From Plenodomus lindquistii (lineage: Eukaryota > Ascomycota > Dothideomycetes > Pleosporales > Leptosphaeriaceae), in the NCBI GenBank assembly GCA_025504975.1, contig JANUWI010000001.1:1364001-1428000 (forward strand): a stretch of 64,000 bases of DNA, given 5' to 3'. The position numbers and the translations under genes were made by a program. Of the stretch, positions 19,364 to 31,615 are shown in pieces. Below the pieces are notes generated by a model. That model did no database searches and had not been told where the DNA came from. It saw only the letters and a program-made list of their open reading frames with translations. Numbering within the stretch: the first letter of the stretch is position 1; each line of letters opens with the position of its first letter.

Positions 19364-22300
19364 CTAGAATTCGTCCGCATAACCCTCATCGTCGCGATCA
19401 GCCCTGAATCCTCCTCGTGGATCGGGATTATCGACCATAATGAACGGCCTGCCCTCACTATCATCATCAAGGTTGCCAAACAACCTCATCAGATCACGAA
19501 TGCTCATCCTAGATCTCAGTTAGTGACCGACTACACTCTTGCACTCGACCGTTGTACTCACTTTGACTTCGTCTTGCCGCCGTCTTCCATGACTGCTTCA
19601 ATCTCTGCGTCCTTGCGCTTCTGCATGTTGATGAGTTGCTGATCAACAGTATTCTTGACGCAGATCCTGCTCATAAATGTCTCCTCTTTTTGACCGATAC
19701 GGAATACACGGCAGAAGGCTTGTTGTTCAGACGCCGAATTCCACCACGGATCCATCATTATCACTTTCGAAGCCATTGTCAAGTTGAGGCCCACTAATCC
19801 TTATCAGTAATTGCTGGGCCAAGTTCGTTGCATGCACTTACATCCACCGCAGCGCAGTGATGCCAGCATAATCCGTGTATTCGAATTCTCGGCGAACGAG
19901 GCAATGGCTTTGTCGCGTGCGGGCAGGCTCATGCCTCCGTGATACTGGAACTCGAGTTAGTGCATGTCTCGTCCAAAGCATGTTGCGTAATTGCCGAGTT
20001 GACCAATGGCTTCAAGGCCGCAGTAGAACTACAGCAGCACGTTCAAAAAATCCTATGGGCATGACCCAACATGCCTACGTACCTCTTCAATCTTCCAGCC
20101 CTCATTTTGGCAGACCTTGGCCATTATACGAATCCTTGGACAAGTCAGTATAGCTCCAGCCAATCGCAATAAATACACTTACATGGCTATAAACTGTGTG
20201 TAAATGATGATCTTGACTTGCGGGTCCGTCTTGGTCCAGTTCAAGATCTGAGCCTTGATGGCAATCGTCTTTGCTGATGGGAGGACATTGTCTCCTAAGG
20301 AGCTGAGCCATTCTGCTCCGATGTCTTCCCGCTCGAGACGTGTTCGTTGCTTGTTCTTCTTCTTCGCCGCCTGGGAACGGGTTCCTCGTGCCACAGCCTC
20401 GGGAGTCTCGGTATCGTCGGGTTCACAAGGATGCATGTAGGTAGGAGTAACCCCACAAGCTTTGCAGGCTGCATTCAGCTTTCCCGCATCCATTGCCTCG
20501 TCGTTTGCCTCTTCTACGCACGGTTTACCGCAAATCAAATGACCACAGGATGTGATCCAAGGGCGGACGGGTTGCTTGGAGCACCAAGCGCACCTTGATC
20601 TCTTCTTCACCTTCTCCCAACTATCGCCTGATTCGAGATTCTTCAGAAACGGCTTGAAGTTGTACTCCGTTCCAAACAGACCTCCCGAAAAGTCCTTTTG
20701 ACCGCCCTGTCGTGACGATTCTCCGGCTTCAGGCGCGCCATCCTCATCGTGAGGAGCCTCGTCTTCGTCCTCATCCTCTGAGACATAGTCCTCGCGATAT
20801 TCTCGTCCGGCCGCCTTCGCCTCTGCCTTTGCTTTGTCGACGGCAATTCGTTTCTTCTTCGACCGCGTAGCATGCAGCTCGAGCTGCTTGCGAATAGCGA
20901 GGATCGTTTGACCAGACTGGGTACTTGTGTCTGCAGAGTGTTCCTTGGTAATCTCTTTGATGCGCTCAATATCCTCACGCTCCAACAAATCCTCCATGAC
21001 GAATTGTAGCATAAGGACATGAGATGTGAGTTGACGGAGGCGTAGCAGCATTCTGCGATCGTTAGTAGCTGAAGATACACGGAAAGACCAAGAGTGACAC
21101 TCACACTAATGCGTTAGAGTAGGACTTTTCCAATTCATTTCGCTGCGACAATACGTTGATCCTCTTGGCAAACCTTGCCTGAACAATATCGTAGATGCAC
21201 CGCTCAACAGGGTTGAACTCACACCAATAGGTATCCTGGTCAGCTTGAGGAAGTTTTAGGATCGGGGCTCCAAACATCTCATCTGCGTGCGTGCGACGGA
21301 GCATAAAGCTTGATAGTCGAACGAGGAGGCGCTCAGTATTCTCCGGGTCTTTGGTATCGCAGTAGTTGTGCTTAAAGATCTTGAAGCTTCCAGTATGGGG
21401 AACATTAAGAAATTTGAAGTAAGGGTAAAGCTCAGTGAGGCTGTTCATAATGGGCGTGCCGCTGAGCGCCCACTTGTGTGTCGCCTTCAAGGCACGGCAA
21501 GCCATGGATGTGCGCCCCATGTGATTCTTGATGGCCTGTGCCTCGTCGAGTACGACACGAAGGAAGGTCATACGATGTAGCACGCCCCTGTTTTGTTCCC
21601 AAGCCTGCTCCCACCAAGCCATCTTTTGCTGAACGGTCTGATACTGAACCGGTGGATCGCTCTTTGGAAAGGATTTCATAACTTCGGCGTAGCTGGTGAG
21701 AACGATGTCATGAGCTCGCAGGATGTCGAAAGCGTTGGTCGAATCAATGCGGTTACCCGCGCCATAACGCATGATCTTGAGGTCTTTGTCAGTATGCAGC
21801 TCGATCTCATTTTTCCATTGACTGAGCAGAGCGGGGCTCGCAACGAGTAAAGTGGTCTTGAGTTCCCGTGAATTTTTGGCGGGTTGTCCATTGACGATAT
21901 TTGCTACCATTCATCAGCATTGTAAATGTGAGCGTAGGAGACCGTAACTTACCGAGCATCATCAGCGTCTTACCCAGACCCATTTGGTCCGCCAACAGGC
22001 CTCCCCTCGGCTCTTCAACGGAATTTTCGCGACGACGCATGAAGGCGCTTCCAAGTACCTGATAGTGTTTGAGGGATGTCTTCATCCCTTTCACTAACCA
22101 GAGATTGGTCCCTGGAACTGCCTTAACTGAGCCACGGCCATCGAACTCCTTGGTTGCGTTGAGTAGAATATTCATCTCACCCCTGGCACTCTTCTTCTCA
22201 TCCAACGGAATGCTCGCGATGAGCTCCTTCAAGGCATCGCCCTTTCTCCTTGATGTGAATCCTGGCTGTTCGGCTGCATCTGGGCCCGCTTGTTGTGTAA

Positions 22301-23660
22301 AGACATTTGCGTTGAACAGAGAACTTGCTTGCTTGATCGCCTGTTCGACCTCGCGCTTGTGCTTGGCTGACTTTGCACGAGTTGTTTTAGGCGCCCCTTT
22401 GGCTTGCGATGGTTTGCTGCGGGCCTTGGACTTCGCGCCTTTGCTACGGCTGTCTGTGGCTGGCGAATTGTCGACAGCCTTTTCTTTACCTTTCTTTGCC
22501 GAGACTTCCTTAATTGCCTCTATGCCGACTTGCATACTCTGGAGCTCAGCATCTAACATGGACATGTGTTTGCCTGACCTGTGAGGCGCATCTCGTCGAG
22601 CACGTTTACGGGACCCCGGTCCATCCCAATCGAAATCATGGTCGGACTCATCCTCTGGGCGTTCCTGTTGGGTTGAGTGGACAGCTGGGAGAAATCCCTC
22701 ATCTCCTTCCCCATCCTCGAGGCTCTTTGCAATGTCGCGAGCTCGCTTCCGTTGCCGGGCGTCTTCGGCTCCCTTGATCTTCATCCATTCAATGTCCTGT
22801 CTAAAACCGAGCTTCCCACCACCTTCCCTCTTCAATTTTTCGTAGTGTCGTTTTTGTTTTTGAAATTCCGCGCTGGCTCGCCTGTCATCCAAAGTGTCTT
22901 CGTCAACTAACGGCACTCCCGCTGGTACAACTGGCATCCGTCCCTGCGTAACAGCCTCAAGGTAAGTCTCGTTGTCAGGTTGTATGTTGCTCGTATGATC
23001 TGTAGCTTGCCTGTTCGTAAGCTCTCGCTTCCTTTTCAACTTGGCCTGCATGTCTCGCATCGTACTAAAGACTGAAGCCTTGTGAGTTGGGTTTCCGAGA
23101 CGGCTCTGCGTCGGTAGACGGGCTGGGTTGGGCATGGCCTTGAAGACGCTTGGCTTTTGGGTGACTGGCGGCGGCGGCGGTGGTGGTGATGGCGGTGGTG
23201 GTGATGGCGGTGGTAGTGATGGGGGGGATGATGAATTCTCAGATACGAAAAGCGTTGATGAATCTTCCGGCCCACCTGCAAGAGAGCCAGTCGGCGGGTC
23301 CTCGTACAGGGAGTCGACCTCATCCTCAGCCTCTGGCCCGTCTGTAATATCAGGCATGAGATCATCAGGCTGCGTTGGGTTCGTGCGCGAGGGCTGAGAT
23401 TCCATATCGTTCTCTACAGACTCTTGGATGCTGTCTTGCTTAAGCCTCTTGTCAATTGTTGAAGACTCGCCGTTGCCATCGTTCCGCGGTTCTTGAGTAA
23501 AATCCGGGATGTCAGGTAAAAGTTCCTCAGCGCCGTCTCGTGTAGGTGTGCCATGGTCGCTCTCTTCGACGGAATCGGCCCTTGGAGGTGGTGGGTGCAA
23601 ACTCGTCACGGCGTCAGCCCCTGCAGGTGGTGGATTCGCATCTGCGATGGAGTCGGCCAT
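19364..23660 (-). CDS. SNF2-family DNA translocase with RING insertion (Rad5/Rad16/Uls1 group)
   Basis: Predicted nuclear ATP-dependent chromatin or repair translocase, possibly with E3 ubiquitin/SUMO-targeted ligase activity. The 1302-residue model has seven exons: 23660-21953, 21903-21105, 21052-20183, 20134-20083, 19944-19842, 19793-19562 and 19508-19364. The N-terminal 400 residues are acidic and disordered with a poly-Pro block. The Walker A motif is DQMGLGKT near 563, joined across an intron to MLANIVNG. The DEAQ box (VVLDEAQAIKNH) lies near 690, with ALSGTPIMN and FMLRRTHADEM following. A RING-type finger starts at CAWC near 990 (CGHLICGKPC, then CKACG). Motifs V-VI appear as YHGGMS, LASLRCGG, GLNLTMASKV, WWNSASEQQAFCRVFRIGQ. 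The RING inside the helicase lobes places it with Rad5/Rad16/Uls1; the exact orthologue is open. Confidence 0.9.
23163..23225 (-). repeat. Coding minisatellite for a proline-rich block
   Basis: Within exon 1 of the SNF2 gene, GGTGGTGATGGC-like 12-mers repeat on the plus strand. On the coding strand they give runs of Pro with periodic Ser (PPSPPPPSPP). Such a tract is prone to length change and may bind SH3- or WW-type partners, which is inference. Confidence 0.7.
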
Positions 23661-24762
23661 AGTGGCAAGTAGATGATGAGTTATGTGTCTACGGGAATGG
23701 TCAGTCAAGTAAGACAAAGATAAGACCCATGACAGACCTTGGTGGCGTGGTAGCTCGATCAGCCCCAGCAGTGAGGGCGGGCCTCCAAGTTGGCTATGCT
23801 GCTGGTGGGCTCGAGTAAGAGGGAGGTTGTGGTAAGCAAGATAAGTGGAAGAGGACCAACGAAAAGAAGTGTGGGTGAGGAGGAGGGAGGAAGCCGTAGC
23901 GCTCAATAAGTAAGGACTTTATATAGGCACCCATGGTGAGGGCAGCTGGGCCAACGGCTGTCGTAGTGAGAGAAATGAGGTATGGGGGCTCTCCATGCCT
24001 CGTTGCGCAATGAGTGTAGCTGAGAGACGAGCTGAGAGACGAAGTGAGAGAGGGATGAGTGTAAGCCACAACATGGAAGAGTATGACGGTTCTAACCAGT
24101 AGGGGAGAGGGTCTGCGATACTCGTGCAGGCCTACCTGAAGGACGAGCTTTCAGTGCTGTATGCCCCCAAAAGCCGTCCTGACGTCCTCCTGGCTTTGCC
24201 ATGGCGCGCATGAGGGTGATATTGGGACAAGTGCATGCGGCAGACTATACTGAGAGCACACCCTGTCGCCACAATTAGCTCGTGTCGTCAACAGAAATTG
24301 CCAAAACTTACCCACAGATACCAAAACCGCGGTTGTGCAAGTGAGCAGAAGATCAGACGTCAGCCCATCAAGGACGAGAAGGGCCTCGCGCTATCACGTC
24401 AACAGCAGTCGTTCCTTCCCTCCATACCGCCATCTACCCGCCACAACGCTGCAAGTCCACAAGCTCACAACGGGCAATTACTCTCATAATGTTGTTTCAA
24501 TCTGATTTTTTTGAACTAAATATTATTTGGTACGACGACTCTCGTGTACAAGGCTAGGGTATCGGACGTAAATTTTCAATAGGAAGAAAGGAAAAATACA
24601 TATGGCGGCAGACCATGCGCTGGCTGGCGGATGTTTCGACATGTACAATGAAAGAGAACTTTCAAAGAGTGCAGACTTCCTGAGAGCGCCGAGATCCAAT
24701 ACGGATGGAAGAGAGCAAATTGTGAAGATAATTGGAGACAAAATAAAGTGGTAGAGTTGCCT
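23661..24762. other. Upstream region of the SNF2 gene, no other gene seen
   Basis: This 1.1-kb interval runs from the SNF2 start to the VCX1 stop (same strand). The SNF2 frame stays open upstream for about 80 codons but contains no additional in-frame ATG. A 12-bp unit AGCTGAGAGACG occurs twice in tandem at 24018-24041 with a decayed third copy. Nothing else is recognisable. Confidence 0.5.
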
Positions 24763-26609
24763 CTAGCACTGGTCCTCCTGTATATTGGGGTAGAACCACG
24801 CCGCAAGCGCTATGATGATGTAACTCGCCATGAGGAGTACACCTTCGAGCCAATCTGCGAGTTGTTAGTATTTGCAAAGAATATGGGTAGGTGAGTGAAC
24901 TTACGTGATTTGCCGTCTTGGATAAGGTAATTGACCAGCAAGACGGACACGAATAGTGTCGCAATCTGGAAAGTGTCAAAGTACAGCGTCATGCAGTCTT
25001 TGCCAAGAATCCAGCCAAGAATGACGATGACGGGGAATACGAGGAGAGCGATTTGCATGGAAGAACCGACTGCGACACCGATGGATAAATCCATCTTGTC
25101 CTTGATAGCAACAGTGACGGCGGTGGCGTGCTCTGCTGCGTTTCCAACGATGGGGAGGAGAATAAGACCGACGAAGGTGGTGGATACACCGCCCGTAGCA
25201 GTGAGACCGTCGATACTGGAAACCATGAATTCGGAACAGAAGGCGACAAGCGTGGTAGAGAAGGCAAGCGTGATAAGGGCACCGATGACGGAAAGTTGAG
25301 GGGTCTCAAACTCGTCTTCCTCCTCCTCCTCGTACTCTTCTGGGTTCTTAAACAAAGATAGTGCGTTCACGCCGCCTCCAGATGCTGCAGCAGTTCCGGC
25401 ACCGATGGCAGCGATACCGCGAGCTGCGTCGCCTTCCTCCTTCTTATTGGACTTGCGCTTGGGGACCTTCTGACTCGGCGCGTTGTACATAGCGGCGTGC
25501 GTTTTTAGTTGGAATCCGAGATAACAAGCGTAGACAGCGAGAAGAATGACAGCGGTTCCGCGGGAAAGTTCCTGGTTCTTTTTCGCATCACCTGTATCAT
25601 CCCGGTCTGCCGCAATCATGTTGTGGAACACAGTCGGGATGATGAGCGATGCGATGCACAGAGCCAACAAGGATGCAGCTGTCTGCGCAACAGTGACATT
25701 GAAAAACTGCTCCAAGCGGTTGATACCTCCAAGGAAGAAAGACATACCTAGCACTAGCAGCAAGTTGGAAAGCATACTGCCAATGAGTGAGGTCTTGACG
25801 ATGGTGATTTCGTTCTTGATCAGCGCTTGGACGGAGACAATGAGTTCAACGGCATTACCGAACGTAGCGTTGAGCAAGCCTCCCAATGTCTCGCCGACGC
25901 GAATAGCCAGCTCTTCCGTTGCGGTACTCAACATAGCGGCGAGCGGAATGATAGCGACGAAGTTGATGATGAAGACTGGAACAGGAGCAAGACGAGCGTA
26001 GTAAACAGCGAAACCGACGGGGACCATGATAAGGAGCACATTGATCCATGCTCCGAACAAGACAAATCGGATCTGAGCACCCACTGGGATCTTTTTCCTG
26101 AGTGCTTTCTTCTTCCTCTCCTCTAGCGACAACTGCTCTGACTCGATGCGGTCGAGCTCGGCGCCCTCCTCTTCTTCGTGTGAGTGATCTTTCCTGAGGA
26201 TGTTCTTGAATTTGGCTCGTTTTGTAGGTCCATTGGTCGCGCTGACGACAGTGCTATCGTCGCTCGAGTCCTTGGTCGCACCATTCAGATCCGGGGCAGT
26301 GTCCTTTTCGGTCGAAGCCCCGGGTACAGAATTTGATGCGTTCTTAAAAGGCGTTCTGGTGTCTGGTTCGGTATTGTGGTGGTCGGGCCTTGGGAATTCT
26401 GCCTCCGCCGCTTTGCCATCCTGTCGTCTTTGTGCTTCCAACTCTGGTGTGACATATGTCTCTGATCGTGTCCGATACATGTCATTCTCGACATCCGTAG
26501 GTGCATCTCTTCCTCGTTGCCGGGCGAATGGATTGTAGTTCAAGGCACCATCTCCAGCCTTTCCTGAGGCGACGCGATGCGCCTGCCTGCGTACTGTATC
26601 TAAACCCAT
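24763..26609 (-). CDS. VCX1: Vacuolar Ca2+/H+ exchanger (CaCA/CAX family)
   Basis: Predicted vacuolar-membrane antiporter that moves cytosolic Ca2+ into the vacuole using the proton gradient made by the V-ATPase. The model has 598 residues from exons 26609-24905 and 24854-24763. The first 190 residues are hydrophilic and probably regulatory. Eleven hydrophobic segments follow. The two alpha-repeat signatures are present as FGNAVELIVS and VGNAAEHATAV, each with the essential Glu. An acidic loop (EEYEEEEEDEFE) separates the halves, as in CAX proteins. The last exon supplies HWLEGVLLMASYIIIALAAW. An alternative start at 26704 with a 107-nt intron (26594-26700) would replace the first nine residues with four; both are plausible. 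Confidence 0.93.
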
Positions 26610-26704
26610 CGACGAAATTAGCTTGTGTTATACAGGTAGAGATAGGAATCAAAAGGGAATGGTTGGGCTTGATAGTTCGGATATGGCGGGATCTACTCAC
26701 GCAT

Positions 26705-28582
26705 GGGATGTGGATTGCGCGGCAAATGCGCCGACCTTGGACTTTGAGTGGTAAAGTAACGTCTAGTCGGAACTCGCGTCAATGGTGACTTTCAGGCCAC
26801 AGAGAATGTGCGACGGCTTGGCAGTAGATGTATGCAATTCGAGGGAGACTAACGGGACGGGTAGTGTTGGAATGGGGGCGAAGTCAATGTTTGGGTGACA
26901 AGCGCGCCGTTGTCGTACTTGTTTGTTCCTTGGGAAGGGAGACGCAAGGGTTCAAGGTAGCGCAAGATGGACTCTTGTTGCCTCGTGGATTGACTTGCAA
27001 ATAAGAAATTGGCGTGATTCAGAAAGGGAGAGCAGAACAATCAAGGTAATTAAACCTCCTATTGAACAGTGGAGCGTTTCGCTTTGCTGTGGCGTTGAAT
27101 GTTAAATCGCACGAATGAACAGTGCGCGTCTCCTCAGCCACACTCGGTCGATCGGCTGCAGAATTGGGGAAGTGATGGTCGTGGGCGCAGTCAGATAGTG
27201 CAGGCGAAATACACAGGATAATTCAAATCATAAAATATGGAATTCAAAATCCTGCGTTGATATAGCGAAGCTCACACGTCACTGATCAAGCCTTCAAGCT
27301 TGTCCTTGGCCGGGCTTGTTATGTGACAACAAGATCTTTAGGGCCTGGGCTGACGTGGCGGCCAACGCTTAAACCGCCAGATCTTGGAAATGCTCTGCTT
27401 GTGCGACAGGGCAGTACGACATCTCGCAATCCGACCCGCAGCATCTAATAGGATGCTCTTGATCTCGCATCTGCAGTACGATGTCGTAAGATCTACAACC
27501 TCCTTTGTGCCTCGAGATTGTCGTTGGTCGTTTGCGCTGCTTCATGACGAAGCCTCGCGCGCGCGCAACCCTACCGGCTGAGCTCACCGCTGCACCACAG
27601 GAAGGCCCGAAAAGAGTCATAACACCTGCGCTGCGCAACTGCGTCGTGTTAAGCTCTTATCAGACGAATAAACCTTTCGCCAGCGATGTCTGCCTCGCAA
27701 CAGAGGAAGCACAAGAAAAACTTTCCCAAAGAGGCAAGTCGCCAACCCGTTGGTTGCAGCGGGCACGAGCAGAAAGATATGCCGGAAACGTCTCCCCACA
27801 GCCTACCGTCCGGACCATAATTGGCCGTGGCGAGCCTTGGACGGCAGACGAGATCGTGATTCGCTCCAACCTTATCGACTCAAGATTACAACATGCCTCG
27901 CTTTTGGTTATCTGCAAGGCACATGAGGTTGCGGAGCCATGTGGCCGGTCGGCTGCAGGAATGGCTGGATTCTGAGCACTCCTGATTCGTCACTGTGTAC
28001 CCAGATGCTAGATGTACTGAGTGATGACGTCGTAGGTGTAGACGCTTTATGGCCTTGATGAGCAATGTTTACGTGTTGTGCATGAGGTATAGAGTGGGGG
28101 GTGTACGCTCCATAGCAAACTGGATATGACCGTCGTTCGGGTCGACTATATGCGAAGGCGCCCGTCATCACTGAGGCGCCACCTCCAAATGGTCTACACG
28201 ATGTATCCAGTAGCGAGGAGATGACTACTACATAATATGAGGCTAGTATATGTAGAGTGTGGAAGCGACTTATGTAATCTTCACTGCTCGCCATTGTTGT
28301 GTCGTGAAGACTCTATCAAAACGTATTGATATAATTACGCAAGAACAAGATCCAATATGATGGCGAGGTGGTCGTCTATGGAGCTTGTTCAGGCAACGAA
28401 GGAGATACTCATGATCATTGATATCATTGGGCGACTGACTGATACTCTTACAGATCCATCTCTTCCTGACCATTGCCCACTCATAAATCCAGACCAAAGC
28501 ACACCATTCATGAACGCCAAGGATTGTGCAGTCCCTTGATCCGTCATATCCTTCAAGAACTGACACGGTATCTATCTCTCAT
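26705..28582. other. 1.9-kb gene-free interval
   Basis: This interval lies between the VCX1 5' end and the stop of the PMP3-like gene. Open frames of up to 156 codons occur (27505-27975 on plus), but they begin without ATG and show no domain. I see no RNA gene, transposon or RIP-like composition. Confidence 0.5.
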
Positions 28583-29188
28583 CTACGGGCCCTGAACCTT
28601 GTTATCCCCCTTGATGACATCCGCATAAGTCGGCGGCGGCTCAACAGGCGCACTGCTCCCTTCACCAGCAGCTGCACCAGATCCATTCTGCGCCGGCTGA
28701 TACGCGCCCTTCTTGGGTTTGTTCTGATTCAGCACGCCACTCTGCTGCTGTCCCGGGAACTGCCCATTGCTGGGTTGACTGCCACCAACTGTTCCGTAGT
28801 TCGGTTGTCCGTTCCTCGCAGGCTGCTCATGCGTGATAACGTAGTACGTGGTGCGTCCGTCGGCGCCGCGCTCTCCATCGGCGGGGATTTGGTTGTATGC
28901 GTCGTAGGGGTCGGGGTTCTGCAGGATCACGTACCAAGCGTGTAGCAGGCCGGGGAGAAAACCGAGACAGCAAAGAGCGAGGTTGATCAGAGAGTCTGCG
29001 CTGCAAAGACCCTTCTTTACCCAAACTGAAAAGCAGTGTTAGTGTATAGCGCGCATAGAGGATAGAGGTGAGAAGCATGAGTGGATGCGCCGTGGTTGAT
29101 GCCTGGACTGAGGGCTGGTGGTGTACGTACCGCCGACGGGTGGAAAGAGGACGCTCAAGAGCATCAGGAAGCAGTCGGAACTGCACAT
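28583..29188 (-). CDS. PMP3/UPF0057-family membrane proteolipid with extended PY-motif tail
   Basis: Predicted small plasma-membrane stress-response protein. The 166-residue product comes from exons 29188-29131 and 29025-28583. Residues 1-55 match the PMP3/RCI2 family: hydrophobic segment FLMLLSVLFPPVGVW, then KKGLCSADSLINLALCC, then LGFLPGLLHAWYVIL. Yeast Pmp3 ends just after this point. Here a roughly 110-residue Gln/Asn/Gly/Pro-rich hydrophilic tail continues, ending with EPPPTYADVIKG, which contains a PPxY motif of the kind recognised by WW domains of Rsp5/NEDD4 ubiquitin ligases. Family members influence membrane potential and ion tolerance; ubiquitin-dependent turnover through the PY motif is inference. 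Confidence 0.9.
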
Positions 29189-29418
29189 TATGGCGGTAGT
29201 TTGAATGTGATGACTGCGTAGAGTTGTTCAGAGATATCGTAACAGCTGCGATGAGGAGTGTAGGAAGCGCGCACAAAGTGCAGAGAGACGAGGCTCTTGA
29301 TGAACTATGACGCGTTTCGGGTGGCTGCTTGTGGCGCAGCCGTGCGGAGAATGCACCAGGGTCACATGAACGACAGGAACAAGGCTAGTGAAATATTGCG
29401 AGATGGTTCTATTGGAAT

Positions 29419-30678
29419 CTACTCTTTGCCTCCGAGGTATCTGTAGACGACTGAGAAATCCTTCCCTTTGCAGTTGTCGGCATTCTCGACGGCATCGTAG
29501 AGTGCTCTGGCAGGCTCGCCAAGCGCCAGCTTCACATCCGCGTCAGCAGCAGCCTTGAGCGCTAGCTTCAAGTCTTTGTTCGCAAGAGCAACTCCAAACC
29601 CGCCTTCGTAGCCTCTGCTCGCCGGCGAACCCTCGATCACGCCAGGTACGGGGTTGTTGACCTCGCTCGGCCAGCACTTGCCCGTAGCTGTATTGATCAT
29701 GCCAGCGAGTGCTTTGGGATCAAGTCCCCACTTCACGCCCATGCTCATCGCCTCTGCAGTCGCAATATTATTGAGGGCTAGCAGGTAGTTGTTTGCAAGC
29801 TTGCCCTTCAACCCGGCTCCCTGCTCGCCAAGGTGCACAACTCTTCGTCCCATCAGCGACAGAACATCCGTGGCACGTTGGACATCCTCAGACGCAGCAC
29901 CAATCATAAAGGTGAGCGTGCCAGCTGAAGCGCCAACAACACCACCAGACATTGGAGCGTCGATGAATTTCCCTTGACCTGATGATGAAGCAGCCTTGGC
30001 TACTTCACCGGATGTCAGAGGGTCGATAGTAGAGCAATCAATAAAGAGTCTTTCCTTCTTCACCGAGCTTTCTAGAAGCGTGGCCGGCTCGAGCATCTCT
30101 TTGTAGACGCCCTTTACATGCTGCGGTGCCGGCAGAGACGTGACAATCGTTTCCTGAGACATGTCAGTGTCTTGTTTGCAAACATCATGGCAAAATAATG
30201 CTCGGTGGAGATGTATCAGAGGATTGGCTATAATTTTTTGAGTAATCAGAAAGAAGTCGCAAGCGACCCCAACTTAGATCATGGATAGAACAATTAGTTC
30301 ATCACGTAGGGGCTTCGGAAGTATGAAAGTAATCAACTTACGGCATTCTCAGCGAGCTGTCGAACACTGTCAGCAACTCGCACGCCCTTCGGGTTCACTT
30401 TGAGAAACTCCTTAGTGGCAGCAGTGTTGACATCGTGTACCCAGAGCGTATCTTCGGCGGGGATCTTCGCTCTCAGGTTCATTGCCATAGGATAGCCTAT
30501 GATGTATTAGCTCGGAAGTGTACAATAGACCGGCAGATGACTTACCCATTCGTCCTAAGCCAATGAAACCCCATGTGGCTTGCAGGTTATGGGAGCTTGA
30601 GAAGCATCGCCGTGAGCTCTGATATGCTGTAGCGGGTAGTGTCCTTGAAAGACGAGCTGATGCTAATATGGTCCTCAT
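29419..30678 (-). CDS. 3-hydroxyisobutyrate dehydrogenase, mitochondrial
   Basis: Catalyses NAD+-dependent oxidation of 3-hydroxyisobutyrate to methylmalonate semialdehyde in valine breakdown. The 340-residue model has exons 30678-30546, 30496-30342 and 30153-29419. Residues 1-33 are Arg/Ser-rich without acidic residues (MRTILASARLSR...RRCFSSS), a mitochondrial presequence. The Rossmann dinucleotide motif is GFIGLGRMGYPMA, formed across intron 1. The substrate-binding segment DAPMSGGVVGASAGTLTFM and the catalytic-lysine segment GAGLKGKLANNYLLA are intact, as is the C-terminal helical domain with GGFGVALANKDLKLAL. Length and motifs are those of the beta-hydroxyacid dehydrogenase family. The third exon acceptor follows a CTGAC branch site. 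Confidence 0.95.
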
Positions 30679-31615
30679 CTTGGGCTTGTGCTGATAGTAT
30701 GTCGAAGGGTGGTCTGGATGCTTGATCTGAGCTGTGAGGTACGGTTGAACGCGGTCTCCGCACTCAAACTCCGTGTTTGTTCAGCCGAGGTCGCGGTCCA
30801 AGGCATCTGCGTCCAGCGCATCACCTGCCGCAGGCAAGCGGCTTACTGAAATGGGCTGTGGATACATCCTACGGGCCGAGTCGGTATCTCGACACGGAAT
30901 GCCGTATTCCTTGAGGCGAGCTTGAAGCTGTGAATGAGAAGGGAGAATTGAGGACCTGAGGAAAGAAAATCCTAGCCGTGAGAAAAGTAGATCCGGCCGG
31001 AGCTGCTAACCCGATTCGTGCATGCACAAGTCCGCCATCATTCACAACATGATCTCGACACACATTATCCTTGTGACATTACGACCAATTTTTGATTCTT
31101 CCAGTGAGATACCAACAGACCAGGAAAGCCTCAATAAGGCTCATGTCAGGAGAAATGGACATTCCATCAGTACTTCTTATCACACACAAGTATATTGTGT
31201 AGAAGTCGTTCTAGCATCTTGGGCAGCCAGAACCTTTCCACCATGTAGAATACTACAGGCTTGTCGTGTGCATGATGTGGATCCTTCTACTTATACGCGC
31301 CGCAAGTGAACCAATGCTCGTGGTCAACAAGGCGACGCTTTCGGAGACCAAATCACTCGTAAAATAACTTGAAGCATGGGCTTTTTGGACAAGATTTGAA
31401 TGAATTAAGTCCCGCACTCTGCTGTGACTATCAGTCTTGATACTCGATTTTGGAACGTTGTGCTCCCATCTTGTAGAATACAGCTTCTGAACCTGGGGAC
31501 GTAGGTTTTGTTTCACAACAAATTAGCATTGATGGGTATCTTGCTTAGGGTATCAAAGAAGGTAGCGATAAAAGGCTCACGCCGTTGCACACAACGCAAG
31601 CCGTTAATGTACAGC
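30679..31615. other. Gene-free interval
   Basis: This 937-bp interval lies between the dehydrogenase start and the RPC37 stop. It holds the dehydrogenase promoter. Small open frames have no motif and no supporting splice context. Confidence 0.5.

Noticed and set aside
20016..20028. FYCG-like coding sequence inside a 138-nt intron of the SNF2 gene, resembling a helicase motif
   Set aside because: The frame meets a stop before the next exon, and the neighbouring exon already supplies the expected YHGGMS segment.
14309..24762. Possible secondary-metabolite or effector gene cluster (regulator, secreted protein and transporters nearby)
   Set aside because: No polyketide synthase, peptide synthetase, terpene cyclase or tailoring P450 occurs; neighbours are housekeeping genes.
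27505..27975. 156-codon open frame on the plus strand in the VCX1-PMP3 gap
   Set aside because: It begins without an ATG, has no domain, no helix or signal pattern, and a minus-strand frame of similar size overlaps it; most likely chance.
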